From positions 310,186 to 374,185 of the forward strand of contig NZ_KB902680.1 of NCBI RefSeq assembly GCF_000379605.1: 64,000 bases of DNA, read 5' to 3'. Under the pieces are notes generated by a model. It saw only the letters and a list, made by a program, of their open reading frames with translations, was not told the DNA's origin and ran no database searches. The stretch's first letter is position 1. The number at the start of each line of letters is the position of its first letter. The position numbers and the translations under genes were made by a program. Positions 9,363-18,216 of this stretch are shown piece by piece. This stretch comes from Rhizobium giardinii bv. giardinii H152 (lineage in GTDB: Bacteria; Pseudomonadota; Alphaproteobacteria; Rhizobiales; Rhizobiaceae).

Positions 9363-9869
9363 ATGTTTATGAAAAAGCACGACCTCGTCTATCTGACCGA
9401 AGACGCGTCCCATGACGCCGCGATCGAAATCATCAATGAGGAAGCCTTCGGTCCCGGCCGGTTCGCCCGTGCCGCCGCGCGTATCCGCGAGCAGGGGCCG
9501 CACGATCTGTCGCTTTCCTTCGTCTGCGCTGACAATGGCGAAACCATCGCTTCGGTGCGGATGACCCCGGTGCTTGCCGGCTCCGTCAAAGGCCATCTGC
9601 TCGGTCCGCTTGCCGTTCGACCCTCGCACAAGAACCGTGGCATCGGCCGCGAGCTGGTGCGGATCGCCGTCGAGGCGGCACGGCGGAAGGGCTCGGAAGG
9701 CGTCATCCTGGTCGGCGATCCGCCCTACTATCAGCCGCTCGGCTTCGAGAAGGTTGCCTACGCGGCACTGGTCTTCCCCGGGCCGGTCGATCCGAACCGG
9801 GTTCTCGTCGTGCCGATGGGCGAGGACGTGCATGCGCGGCTGAAGGGCGAAATTCGCTGGCAGGGCTGA
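9363..9869 (+). CDS. GNAT family N-acetyltransferase
   Basis: About 168 residues. The acetyl-CoA-binding motif A is LAVRPSHKNRGIGRELVRIA (R-x-x-G-x-G/A equivalent NRGIGR). A following GDPPYYQPLGFEKV matches the YhbS-like branch (COG3153 type). The acceptor is unknown. The start is uncertain: possible ATGs are 9300, 9348, 9363 and 9369. 9363 has a CAGGG about eight bases upstream and gives a normal GNAT length. Divergent from the 9090 gene; the 272-nt space between them probably holds both promoters. Confidence 0.78.
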   Translation: MFMKKHDLVYLTEDASHDAAIEIINEEAFGPGRFARAAARIREQGPHDLSLSFVCADNGETIASVRMTPVLAGSVKGHLLGPLAVRPSHKNRGIGRELVRIAVEAARRKGSEGVILVGDPPYYQPLGFEKVAYAALVFPGPVDPNRVLVVPMGEDVHARLKGEIRWQG

Positions 9870-9970
9870 TAGGCGGGGTGCGCGCTGTTCGGTTGCGACC
9901 TGAAGTTCCCGCTGCTCCTTTGCTTACACGTGGCGGGTAACCGTGATGTCTGGAACTGCTGCGCCAACGC

Positions 9971-12040
9971 TCACCGGCCCTCGCGGTGCCAGGTGGCGGA
10001 GAGCACGAACAGCAGGGCAGCAAGACCGAGGAAACCGGCAAACAGCGACAGCGAATTGATGCCCTTCAGCACCGTCTCGTCGGTCATGCGCAACGACATG
10101 CGCTGATCATCGGCGACTCGGACGGCGCCGCGCACCGGGAGGATCGGCGGCAGGTCCACCGGACCGTCGGCGTCGGCGAGACGACGCACCAGCCCCTTGG
10201 TCTTCTCCGCCCAGGGGGCGAGCAATTCCCGCGTCGAGATCGTTGCCTTGAACTCGGGCGCATCGACGCTGCCGATATGCACCAGTGTGGTAAGTTCGCC
10301 ATTGTTCACTTCGAACAAGCCGGTTTCAGCCGTACGGACGCTTGCCTTGTAGAGACCCGGCTCGGCCTCCTTGAGCGCAACCTGTTCCGTCTTGCCCGAA
10401 GGGTAGGACAGCGTCGCCATACCCGGATCGCCTGCGATCGTCTGCCGGGCGATTTCCAGCGTTCGGCCGCTGGCATGCGCCGTCAGCGCTTCTTCCTCGA
10501 GCGCCGGTTCCTGCATCAGCCAGTGGGCCGTGCGGCGATAGAGCGAGACGCTCGGTCCGCCGCCTTCGAAGCCGCGTGCCCAGAGCCAGCCCTGGTCGGA
10601 GAGCAGCATGGCGACGCGGCCCTTGCCGACGCGGTTGAGCACCAGCAACGGCTTGCCGTCGGCTGCCTGCATGACCGTCTGCCCGAGTGGCCGGTCGACA
10701 TCCACCGTGCGGAACCAGCGGCCCCAGTGCGGCGGTTCGCTGTCGGCGCCTTCCAGCCCGCGCGTCACCGGATGTTTCCTTCCTTCATCCGAGAGCCGTG
10801 GATAAAAGGCCTTCTCGTTGACGTAGCCGGTGGGGTTGGCCGGAAGCACGGCCGAGAGCGGGGTGGTTGCGATCGAATCGTCGCCCGCATGCTCCGGCCC
10901 GGCCGCGATCAGCAATGCGCCGCCGTTTTCCACATATTGGGCGATGTTGTCATAGTAGAGGATCGGCAGCACACCGCGATGCTGATAGCGGTCGAAGATG
11001 ATCAGGTCGAACTCCTTGATCTTCTCGACGAAGAGCTCGCGAGTCGGAAAGGCGATCAGCGAGAGTTCGTTGATCGGCGTGCCATCTTGCTTTTCCGGCG
11101 GCCGTAGAATGGTGAAATGCACGAGATCGACGGCGGCATCGGACTTCAACAGATTGCGCCAGGCGCGCTCGCCGGCATGCGGCTCGCCCGAAACCAGAAG
11201 CACCCGCAGATTCTCGCGAATACCGTCGATGACATGAACGGCGCGGTTGTTGGTCTCCGTCACTTCGGCCGGGACCGCGGCGACGGCAAATTCGAGGATG
11301 TTGTTACCCCCGCGCGGCACGGTGAAGGTAAACGGCACATCGGTGCCGGGCTCGGCCATTTCCGTGGCGATCTTGTTGCCGTTGAGGCTGATGGTCACTT
11401 CCGCCGTGCCGCCCGGCGCCGTCCCGTCATCGGCGATACGGAACGTGACCTTCTGTTCTTCGCCGACAATGCCGAAGCGCGGGCCACTGACGACCTCGAT
11501 GCGGCGGTCGAATTCGTCCGGCTTGCCGGTGATCAGGCCGTGGACCGGTGCGTCGAAGCCGAGTGGCTGGTTGATATCGGGTACGTCGTGGATCTGGCCG
11601 TCGGTGATGAAGATCGCGCCGCCGACGCGAGACGGCGGGACGTCGGCCAAGGCCGTCTGCAGTGCCGTGAAAAGCTTCGTCGACGGCGTTTCCGTATTCT
11701 CGTCATCGGCCGCCTCGACGATGCGAGGCTCGATCTGCGGGAATTTGGCAAGCCGCTGCTTCAGCGTCGCCAGGGCCGCATCGGTCATTTCGCGCCGGCC
11801 GGCATTGTCCTGGCTCTGGCTGCGGTCAACGACGACGCCGACGATCGTCGACAGCGGTTCACGCTCTTCCTGAAAGAAAACCGGATTGGCAACCGCAAGC
11901 ACAAGCGCCGCAAGCGCCGCCGTGCGGAACGCCGCGCCGCGCACGCCACGCCAGAAGCCGAGAGCCGACAGGAGAACGGCGATCAGCGCAAGAACGGCGA
12001 TGAAGGGCCAGGCAAGGAGCGGCGAGAAATCGAGTGTCAT
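9971..12040 (-). CDS. Membrane-anchored VWA / glutamine-amidotransferase-like protein of the MoxR operon
   Basis: 689 residues. Two N-terminal transmembrane helices (about 8-27 and 34-52) precede a region that reads like a degenerate VWA domain (GVVVDRSQSQDN, then GGAIFITDGQIHD), a ThuA/GATase-like middle section (LIIFDRYQHRGVLPILYYDNIA, ALLIAAGPEHAGDD), and a final helix (SLFAGFLGLAALLFVLSATW). The GTG-AGGG ribosome site overlaps the stop of the upstream gene. It is the last gene of moxR-DUF58-DUF4159-this. Inference: an inner-membrane component of an envelope machine served by the MoxR chaperone. No biochemical role is known to me. Confidence 0.78.
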   Translation of the reverse strand: MTLDFSPLLAWPFIAVLALIAVLLSALGFWRGVRGAAFRTAALAALVLAVANPVFFQEEREPLSTIVGVVVDRSQSQDNAGRREMTDAALATLKQRLAKFPQIEPRIVEAADDENTETPSTKLFTALQTALADVPPSRVGGAIFITDGQIHDVPDINQPLGFDAPVHGLITGKPDEFDRRIEVVSGPRFGIVGEEQKVTFRIADDGTAPGGTAEVTISLNGNKIATEMAEPGTDVPFTFTVPRGGNNILEFAVAAVPAEVTETNNRAVHVIDGIRENLRVLLVSGEPHAGERAWRNLLKSDAAVDLVHFTILRPPEKQDGTPINELSLIAFPTRELFVEKIKEFDLIIFDRYQHRGVLPILYYDNIAQYVENGGALLIAAGPEHAGDDSIATTPLSAVLPANPTGYVNEKAFYPRLSDEGRKHPVTRGLEGADSEPPHWGRWFRTVDVDRPLGQTVMQAADGKPLLVLNRVGKGRVAMLLSDQGWLWARGFEGGGPSVSLYRRTAHWLMQEPALEEEALTAHASGRTLEIARQTIAGDPGMATLSYPSGKTEQVALKEAEPGLYKASVRTAETGLFEVNNGELTTLVHIGSVDAPEFKATISTRELLAPWAEKTKGLVRRLADADGPVDLPPILPVRGAVRVADDQRMSLRMTDETVLKGINSLSLFAGFLGLAALLFVLSATWHREGR

Positions 12041-12050
12041 GTGCGCGCCC

Positions 12051-14861
12051 TCACTGGCCAAGCCGTTCGAGCAGAGCGGGAATGTGCACCTGGTCGGCCT
12101 TGTAGTTGCCGGTCAGCATATACATCATGATGTTGACGCCGGAGCGATAGGCATATTCGCGTTGCTGCTCGTCCGGCGGCACGGTCGGCAGAAGCGGCGC
12201 ACCATTGGCATCGATCGCCCAGGCGCCGGCGAAGTCGTTGCCGGTGATCATGATCGGCGAAACGCCGTCGCCCGCGCGGGCGGGCCTGCCGGTCGGCTGC
12301 GAGCCGTTGTCAGGCTGTGCTTCGATCCATAGCGGGCTGCCGTTGTAGCGCCCCGGAAAATTCGACAGCAGATAGAACGATTTGGTCAGCACATTGTCGG
12401 TCGGGACAGGCTCCAGCGGCGGAATGTCGAGATCGCCGAGGATCGCCTGCAGCCGCTCCGAATTCGGGCTGGTGCTGCCGGAGCCCGTTCCAAGCGAAGA
12501 GAACTGGTCGCGCGTATCGAACAAAACCGTGCCGCCGGCGCGCATATAGGCATCGATGCGGCTGACCGCCTGCGGGCTCGGCATCGGCGCATTGGCGGAG
12601 ATCGGCCAGTAGATCAGCGAGTAGAACGACAGTTCGTCCGAAGCGATGTCGAGGCCGACGGGCGGTCCTGGCTCCAGTGTGGTGCGGTAGGTCAGAAACT
12701 CCGTGAGGCCGGTAAGCCCGCGCTCGGAGAGCCGGTCGACCTCGGCCTCGCCGGTGATGACATACGCCAGATGGGTCTTGTCGAGCCGCGCCAGTATATT
12801 CTCGTCGCCGGGTTTGCCGTCGTCTGCAAGCGAATGGCCCGGCGCTGCGACAAGCGCGCCGGCGGCAAGGGCGATGACGAAGGCAGTCGTGGCCGGTATT
12901 CTCAATCGCGCGAAGGCGCCGCCCATGAAGAGAACGACGGCGGAGTCGACAAGCAGCAGGATGAGTGCGACGGCAAACAGTGACGGTTTCAAGGACCACG
13001 CCTCGGCGCCGATCAGCGCTTCGGATGTGTATGCCATGGGAAGGCCGGTCGCATCGATCGGCTTCAGCTGGGTGTCTCGGGGAAGGAGATTGAGAGCGCT
13101 GAAACCCTCTTCCGAGCCGTAAAGTCCGGGCGGGTTATCAGCGCTGGAGACCGGTGCCTTGCCGGCAGAAATTTCCAGCGGCCGGGCGCGGCCGGTTTCG
13201 CTGGTCAGCACCCCGTCGGCATTCAGAAGCCGGTAGGGCGCCAGCGTCTGTCCTGGCGTCGTACCTTCGCTCGCCACGCCGCCGCTGCGCGACAATTGCA
13301 CGCTGCGGCGCAGCATCTCGACGAAATCGCCTGAAATCGGCAGGTTCGACCAGGTTGCTTCGGCGCTGACATGGAACAGGATGATACGGCCGGCACCTTG
13401 CGCCTTGGTGGTCACCAGCGGCGTGCCGTCGGCGAGGCTTGCCCAGGTGCGTGACGAGAGATCGGCTGTCGGTTCCGCGAGCACCTGGCGCTTGACGAGA
13501 ATGTCCTGCGGGCGCGGCATGCCGGCAAACGGGCTGAGTGCCGGATAGTCGGCCAGCGGTTGCGGTTCCGACCAGGAGAGCGCGCCGCCAAGCGCGCGTT
13601 CACCTTGACGCAGCGTAACGGGCACCAGCGGATCGTCGGCGGGCGCGGCAGCAAGGCGAGGCCCGGCGAAGCGGATCAGCGTGCCGCCGTTTTCGATCCA
13701 CTTGGTCACAGGCGCATAAGTTTCATCCGGCAGGCGGCCGATGTCGGCCATGATCAGCATGGAAGGCTTCTGGGCCAGGAGCTCGGGGATTGCGACGGCC
13801 AAATCGGCTTCGTTCGGCTGGACGAGATCGGCATACGGCGCCAGCGCCCGGTTGATGTAATAGAGCGGCGACAGAAGTGGCTGCGACTGGTCGCGGGCTT
13901 CGCCGCTCAAAAGCGCCACCCGGCGGCGGCGGAACCCGTCATCGAGCAGGAAGGTGCTGCCGGCAGTCGCCGTGCCGTCGATGGCGATGCGGGCAAAGTC
14001 GTTACGCAGTTCGAAGGGGGCTGCAAGCGTTCCCGTGGCCACGCCTTCGCCGGGGGCGAAAGCGACCGAGCCGTTGGCGATCGTGCGGCCGCGGGTGTCA
14101 AAGGCCGTGATCGGCAGCGACTGCGCAGCAGCGTTATCGAGGCGGCTGGCGGTGATCACCATGGAATCGGCGTCATTGGCCGAATTGGTGATGGCCACGG
14201 CCTGATCGCCGCTGCCTTCGATCAGCCGGAAGTTGGCGGGCGCAAGCGCGGCAAGCTCGGTCATCACCTTGTCGTCGCCGGCCTCGATGCCGTCCGAGAG
14301 AAAGGCGAGCGTGCCGGGCGCCGTTCCGTTGAGAGCGGTTTTCAGCGCATTGACGGCCGCGGCCCGATCAGGCTGTAACGGCTGCGGCGCAGCCGCAGCG
14401 AGCCGGTTGCGGGCGGCCGGCGCCGATCCCGGCACAGCATTGTGTTCGCTGTCGGCGGTGAAGACGATCGAAACCGGCAAATCCCTGTCTTCCGCGTCGC
14501 CGATCAGCGCTTCGGCGGTTTCCACCCGGCGTTCCCAATCCGCCGCCGTAGCCCACGAATTGTCGATCACCAGCGCCAGCGGGCCATCGGCAGACAGCGT
14601 GTTGGAGCGCGGATTGAAGACCGGATCGGCTATCGCGAAGATAATGGCGGCGGCCATCAGCATGCGCAGCAGCGTCAGCCACCACGGGCTTTTCGAGGGT
14701 GTCTCCTCGCGTTTCAGCACACCGGCAAGAATGCGCAGCGGCGGAAATATTTCCGTGACCGGCTTCGGCGGCGTCATGCGCAGCAGCCACCAGATCGCGG
14801 GGAGGGCGACCAACGCTGCAAGCATCATCGGATTGGCGAACATGAAGGGCAACAGGCTCAC
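12051..14861 (-). CDS. DUF4159 / BatA-N-terminal membrane protein
   Basis: 936 residues. Residues 1-80 form a BatA-type (aerotolerance N-terminal) domain with two helices around the conserved PPKPVTEIFPPLRIL. Then comes a VWA-like segment starting at LALVIDNSWATA, a long periplasmic-type region, two further helices near 640-690, and a C-terminal DUF4159 domain in about the last 225 residues (LAYVITGEAEVDRLSERGL; SFYSLIYWPIS; GGTVLFDTRDQF). DUF4159 has a class I glutamine-amidotransferase-like fold by family knowledge. It overlaps the DUF58 gene by 4 nt (ATGA), so it is translationally coupled. Confidence 0.85.
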   Translation of the reverse strand: MSLLPFMFANPMMLAALVALPAIWWLLRMTPPKPVTEIFPPLRILAGVLKREETPSKSPWWLTLLRMLMAAAIIFAIADPVFNPRSNTLSADGPLALVIDNSWATAADWERRVETAEALIGDAEDRDLPVSIVFTADSEHNAVPGSAPAARNRLAAAAPQPLQPDRAAAVNALKTALNGTAPGTLAFLSDGIEAGDDKVMTELAALAPANFRLIEGSGDQAVAITNSANDADSMVITASRLDNAAAQSLPITAFDTRGRTIANGSVAFAPGEGVATGTLAAPFELRNDFARIAIDGTATAGSTFLLDDGFRRRRVALLSGEARDQSQPLLSPLYYINRALAPYADLVQPNEADLAVAIPELLAQKPSMLIMADIGRLPDETYAPVTKWIENGGTLIRFAGPRLAAAPADDPLVPVTLRQGERALGGALSWSEPQPLADYPALSPFAGMPRPQDILVKRQVLAEPTADLSSRTWASLADGTPLVTTKAQGAGRIILFHVSAEATWSNLPISGDFVEMLRRSVQLSRSGGVASEGTTPGQTLAPYRLLNADGVLTSETGRARPLEISAGKAPVSSADNPPGLYGSEEGFSALNLLPRDTQLKPIDATGLPMAYTSEALIGAEAWSLKPSLFAVALILLLVDSAVVLFMGGAFARLRIPATTAFVIALAAGALVAAPGHSLADDGKPGDENILARLDKTHLAYVITGEAEVDRLSERGLTGLTEFLTYRTTLEPGPPVGLDIASDELSFYSLIYWPISANAPMPSPQAVSRIDAYMRAGGTVLFDTRDQFSSLGTGSGSTSPNSERLQAILGDLDIPPLEPVPTDNVLTKSFYLLSNFPGRYNGSPLWIEAQPDNGSQPTGRPARAGDGVSPIMITGNDFAGAWAIDANGAPLLPTVPPDEQQREYAYRSGVNIMMYMLTGNYKADQVHIPALLERLGQ

Positions 14862-15778
14862 AGCTGGCCTCCATGGGTCGCACGTCCGGGCATGCCGGAG
14901 AGATACATGTGCACCGCGACAAGCGCCTCGGAGGCGAGGTGATCGGTGCGGTGCGGCGTGAAGGTCCAGCCGAGATGGCGCAGGATCTCGCCGAGACTGT
15001 CGCGCCGGGCGAAATAGGCGCGGCGATAGTCATCGCCGACGATCTCGGCGCGCCCGGCGGTCAGTTTCTCGCCGGTTTCAGGATCGGTGAATTCGGTGCG
15101 CCCGGCATAGGGAAACGCCTCTTCCGCCGGATCGGCGATCTCGACGATATGTCCGCGCATGCCGCGGCGGGCGAGCGGTGCAAGCCGCGCCATGATCGTG
15201 TCGACGGGATCGAGGAAGTCGCCGATCAGCACGAGATCGCTGACGGCGCGGATCATGCCGGTTTGCGGTAGTCCACCGGAAAGCGGCGTGTGCATCAGGG
15301 CCGATGCCAGCCGTTCGGCGGCGTTGCGGGCCGAGACGGGCTCCATGACGCCGGGACAGCCGATGCGCTCGCCGGAGCGGGCGAGAATTTCGGCGAGAGC
15401 CAGCATCAGCACCAACGCCCGGCTTTCCTTGGAGACATGGCCGAACTTCGACTTGTACATCATCGAGGGCGATAGGTCGGCCCAGAGCCAGATGGTGTGG
15501 GCGGCCTCCCATTCGCGGTCGCGCACATAGGTATGATCGTCGCGGGCCGAGCGGCGCCAGTCGATGCGCGACAGGCTTTCGCCGTCGCTATAGGGCCGGA
15601 ACTGCCAGAAATTTTCGCCGATGCCGCGCTTGCGGCGTCCATGCCAGCCGGAAATCACCGTGTTGGCGATGCGCTTGGCCTCGACCATGCAGTCCGGAAT
15701 CAGCCTGGCACGCATCTGCGCGCGGGAAAGGACCTCTCCGGATGGCGTTCGCTCGACGATGTGCCCTATGGCAGCCAT
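14858..15778 (-). CDS. DUF58 domain-containing protein
   Basis: 306 residues. The DUF58 core is the block GENFWQFRPYSDGESLSRID followed by WRRSARDD (residues about 53-82) and the VWA-like strand TIWLWADLSPSM near 94-105 with a DxSxS-like site (DLSPS). DUF58 proteins are the usual partners of MoxR AAA+ ATPases, encoded immediately upstream here (3-nt gap). No membrane helix is visible, so it is cytosolic or peripheral. Inference: it links the MoxR ATPase to the two membrane VWA-like proteins downstream. Confidence 0.88.
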   Translation of the reverse strand: MAAIGHIVERTPSGEVLSRAQMRARLIPDCMVEAKRIANTVISGWHGRRKRGIGENFWQFRPYSDGESLSRIDWRRSARDDHTYVRDREWEAAHTIWLWADLSPSMMYKSKFGHVSKESRALVLMLALAEILARSGERIGCPGVMEPVSARNAAERLASALMHTPLSGGLPQTGMIRAVSDLVLIGDFLDPVDTIMARLAPLARRGMRGHIVEIADPAEEAFPYAGRTEFTDPETGEKLTAGRAEIVGDDYRRAYFARRDSLGEILRHLGWTFTPHRTDHLASEALVAVHMYLSGMPGRATHGGQL

Positions 15779-15781
15779 TCA

Positions 15782-16795
15782 TTATCCCCTGGCTTGCTTG
15801 ACCAGGCCGGTGATGACGTCTCGCACCGACATGCCTTCCGCCCGCGCCGCGAATGTCAGCGCCATGCGGTGTTGCAGGACGGGTTCGGCAAGCGCCATGA
15901 TGTCGTCGATGGAGGGTGCAAGCCTGCCGTCATAGAGTGCGCGGGCGCGGGCACACAGCATCAGCGACTGCCCGGCGCGCGGACCGGGGCCCCAGGCGAC
16001 ATTCTTGTCGGTCGCCGCATTGCCGTTGCCGGGGCGGGCAGAGCGAACCAGCGCGAGGATCGCGTCGACAACTTTCTCGCTGACGGGCATCTGACGGATC
16101 AGATGCTGGATGCCCTGAAGCTGCGCCGCATCGATGACGCCGCGGGCCTCGTTCTCGTAGACGCCGGTGGTTTCGAGCAGGATCTGCCGTTCGGCGGCGA
16201 GTTCCGGATAGCCGACATCCACCTGCATCAGGAAGCGGTCGAGCTGGGCTTCTGGCAGCGGATAGGTGCCTTCCTGCTCCAGCGGGTTCTGCGTCGCCAG
16301 CACGTGGAAAGGCTGCGGCAGGTCGTTGCGCCGGCCGGCGACGGTGACGTGATATTCCTGCATGGCCTGCAGCAGCGCCGACTGCGTGCGCGGGCTGGCG
16401 CGATTGATTTCGTCGGCCATCAGCAATTGCGTGAAGATCGGGCCGGGAACGAAGCGGAAGGACCGCCGGCCATTCTCGTCCTGGTCCATCACTTCGGAGC
16501 CGAGAATGTCGGAGGGCATCAGGTCGGGGGTGAACTGGATACGGCTGGAGTTCAATCCCAGCACCGTGCCGAGTGTCGAGACGAGCTTGGTCTTGGCAAG
16601 GCCAGGCACGCCCACCAGCAGCGTGTGGCCGCCGGAGAGGACGGCAAGCAGTGTCTGTTCGACGACGGTTTCCTGGCCGAAGATCACCTTGCCCACTTCC
16701 TTGCGGATCAGGGCGATTTCGCCGAGCGCCTTCTCTGCGGCGGCGATGATCGCCCTTTCGTCAACCGCGCCGTCTGTGGTCTTCATCACACCCAT
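15782..16795 (-). CDS. MoxR family AAA+ ATPase
   Basis: 337 residues. Walker A is GVPGLAKTK, Walker B is LLMADEINRASP, and the sensor region is VLATQNPLEQEGTYPLPEAQ with QLDRF, the MoxR signature. A C-terminal lid domain follows. MoxR ATPases act as chaperones that mature or insert ions into VWA-type protein complexes. It is the first gene of a four-gene operon running to 9971. The 168-nt space to the divergent DUF1285 gene should hold both promoters. An alternative start three codons in (second ATG) is possible. Confidence 0.93.
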   Translation of the reverse strand: MGVMKTTDGAVDERAIIAAAEKALGEIALIRKEVGKVIFGQETVVEQTLLAVLSGGHTLLVGVPGLAKTKLVSTLGTVLGLNSSRIQFTPDLMPSDILGSEVMDQDENGRRSFRFVPGPIFTQLLMADEINRASPRTQSALLQAMQEYHVTVAGRRNDLPQPFHVLATQNPLEQEGTYPLPEAQLDRFLMQVDVGYPELAAERQILLETTGVYENEARGVIDAAQLQGIQHLIRQMPVSEKVVDAILALVRSARPGNGNAATDKNVAWGPGPRAGQSLMLCARARALYDGRLAPSIDDIMALAEPVLQHRMALTFAARAEGMSVRDVITGLVKQARG

Positions 16796-16963
16796 CGTCT
16801 GTCTCCAGTGGCCGGCAACGGTCTCGAATCGCCAAAAGCGCTCTTTCCGTCTCTGTTTTTCAATCTAAGCTCTGCTCGGTGGCTGACAAGGCGCCCACGA
16901 GGTACTATCTCATGAAATCAGTGGTCTATAAAACGCAAGAATAGGGCCAAACGGGACGGAACG

Positions 16964-17587
16964 ATGGCGGAAGCCAAAATACATCAGAGCGGCGATGCGG
17001 CGGGCCTTGCGGCATTGATCTCGCGCGCCGCCGGGCAGACGGGCGAGCAAAGCAAGGGATTGCCGCCGGTCGACCGATGGAATCCGCCCTTCTGCGGTGA
17101 TATCGACATGGAAATCCGCGCCGACGGGACCTGGTTCTACATGGGCACGCCGATCGGTCGCCAGCCGCTGGTGCGGCTGTTTTCCACGGTCCTGCGCAAG
17201 GACGAGGACGGCAAAACCTATCTTGTAACTCCTGTGGAAAAAGTGGGCATCCGCATCGTGGATGCAGCTTTCGTGGCCGTCGAGATGAGCAGGACAGAGC
17301 GCCAGGGCCAGCAGGTGCTGACCTTCCGCACCAATGTCGGCGACGTCGTTGAGGCGGGGCCGGAGCATGCGCTGCATTTCGTCATCCATGGCGAAAACAA
17401 CGAGCTGAAACCCTATTTGCATGTACGCGGGCGGCTGGAGGCCTTGGTGTCGCGTCCCGTGATGTACGATCTGGTCGAACTCGGCGAGACCATGACGATC
17501 GATGGCGTCGAGATGTTTGCAGTGCGTTCCGCCGGGGCGGTCTTCACCGTGATGCCTGCGAAGGAACTGGAAGCGCTGTCGGTATGA
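16964..17587 (+). CDS. DUF1285 domain-containing protein
   Basis: 207 residues. The DUF1285 pattern is clear: PPVDRWNPPFCGDIDMEIRA, then DGTWFYMGTPIGRQPLVRLFS, and LVTPVEKVGI. It is a cytosolic two-lobed beta protein by family structure, with unknown function. Its stop codon overlaps the start of the Nudix gene (ATGA at 17584-17587), so the set DUF1285-Nudix-CCA transferase is one translationally coupled operon, divergent from the MoxR operon. This gene order is common in alphaproteobacteria. Confidence 0.88.
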   Translation: MAEAKIHQSGDAAGLAALISRAAGQTGEQSKGLPPVDRWNPPFCGDIDMEIRADGTWFYMGTPIGRQPLVRLFSTVLRKDEDGKTYLVTPVEKVGIRIVDAAFVAVEMSRTERQGQQVLTFRTNVGDVVEAGPEHALHFVIHGENNELKPYLHVRGRLEALVSRPVMYDLVELGETMTIDGVEMFAVRSAGAVFTVMPAKELEALSV

Positions 17588-18216
17588 TGGATACTCTGTT
17601 TTCAGCCGGTGATTTTCGCCGCCGCGCGCGCAGCCAATCCGGCAGCCCGGTGGAGGACGCCTGGCGCGAGCATGGCGATTTCCTGCTCAATCCGGATGTC
17701 ATACCCCATCTCGAAACGCTGAAGCTCAGGGATGCGGCGGTGCTGGTGCCGGTCATCGAAGACGGCGATGAAGCGCGCGTCATCTTCACCCAGCGCACGG
17801 CGACGATGCGCAAGCATTCCGGCCAGGTCGCCTTTCCCGGCGGTGCGATCGATCCGGAGGACGATACGCCGGAGCGCGCGGCGTTGCGGGAAACAGAAGA
17901 AGAGATCGGCCTTGATCGACGTTTCGTCGAGACGGTCGGCCGGTTGCCCCACTACATGGCGATGTCCGGTTTCCGGATCACGCCGGTCCTCGCCGTCGTG
18001 CAGCCGGGTTTTCAGCTTGTGCTCAACCCGGTTGAAGTCGATGCCGTGTTCGACGTGCCTTTGTCGTTCCTGATGGATCCGCGAAATCATGGGCGAGGTC
18101 GCGCGACCTGGCAGGGCGCCGAGCGGCATTTCTACCGCATGCCCTATGGCGACCGGAATATCTGGGGCATTACCGCCGGCATCGTCCGTATGTTGTACGA
18201 AAGGCTTTATGCATGA
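17584..18216 (+). CDS. CoA pyrophosphatase-type Nudix hydrolase
   Basis: 210 residues. The CoA-specific Nudix signature FTQRTATMRKHSGQVAFPGG (about residues 74-93) runs directly into the Nudix box AIDPEDDTPERAALRETEEE plus IGL. This combination marks the NudL/Pcd1-type enzymes that hydrolyse coenzyme A and its oxidised or acyl forms to 4'-phosphopantetheine and 3',5'-ADP. Cytosolic. It overlaps both neighbours by 4 nt. Confidence 0.88.
   Translation: MMDTLFSAGDFRRRARSQSGSPVEDAWREHGDFLLNPDVIPHLETLKLRDAAVLVPVIEDGDEARVIFTQRTATMRKHSGQVAFPGGAIDPEDDTPERAALRETEEEIGLDRRFVETVGRLPHYMAMSGFRITPVLAVVQPGFQLVLNPVEVDAVFDVPLSFLMDPRNHGRGRATWQGAERHFYRMPYGDRNIWGITAGIVRMLYERLYA

Noticed and set aside
15497..16915. 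A 472-codon + strand frame opposite MoxR and DUF58
   Set aside because: Antisense to Walker A/B-containing moxR; composition typical of a shadow.
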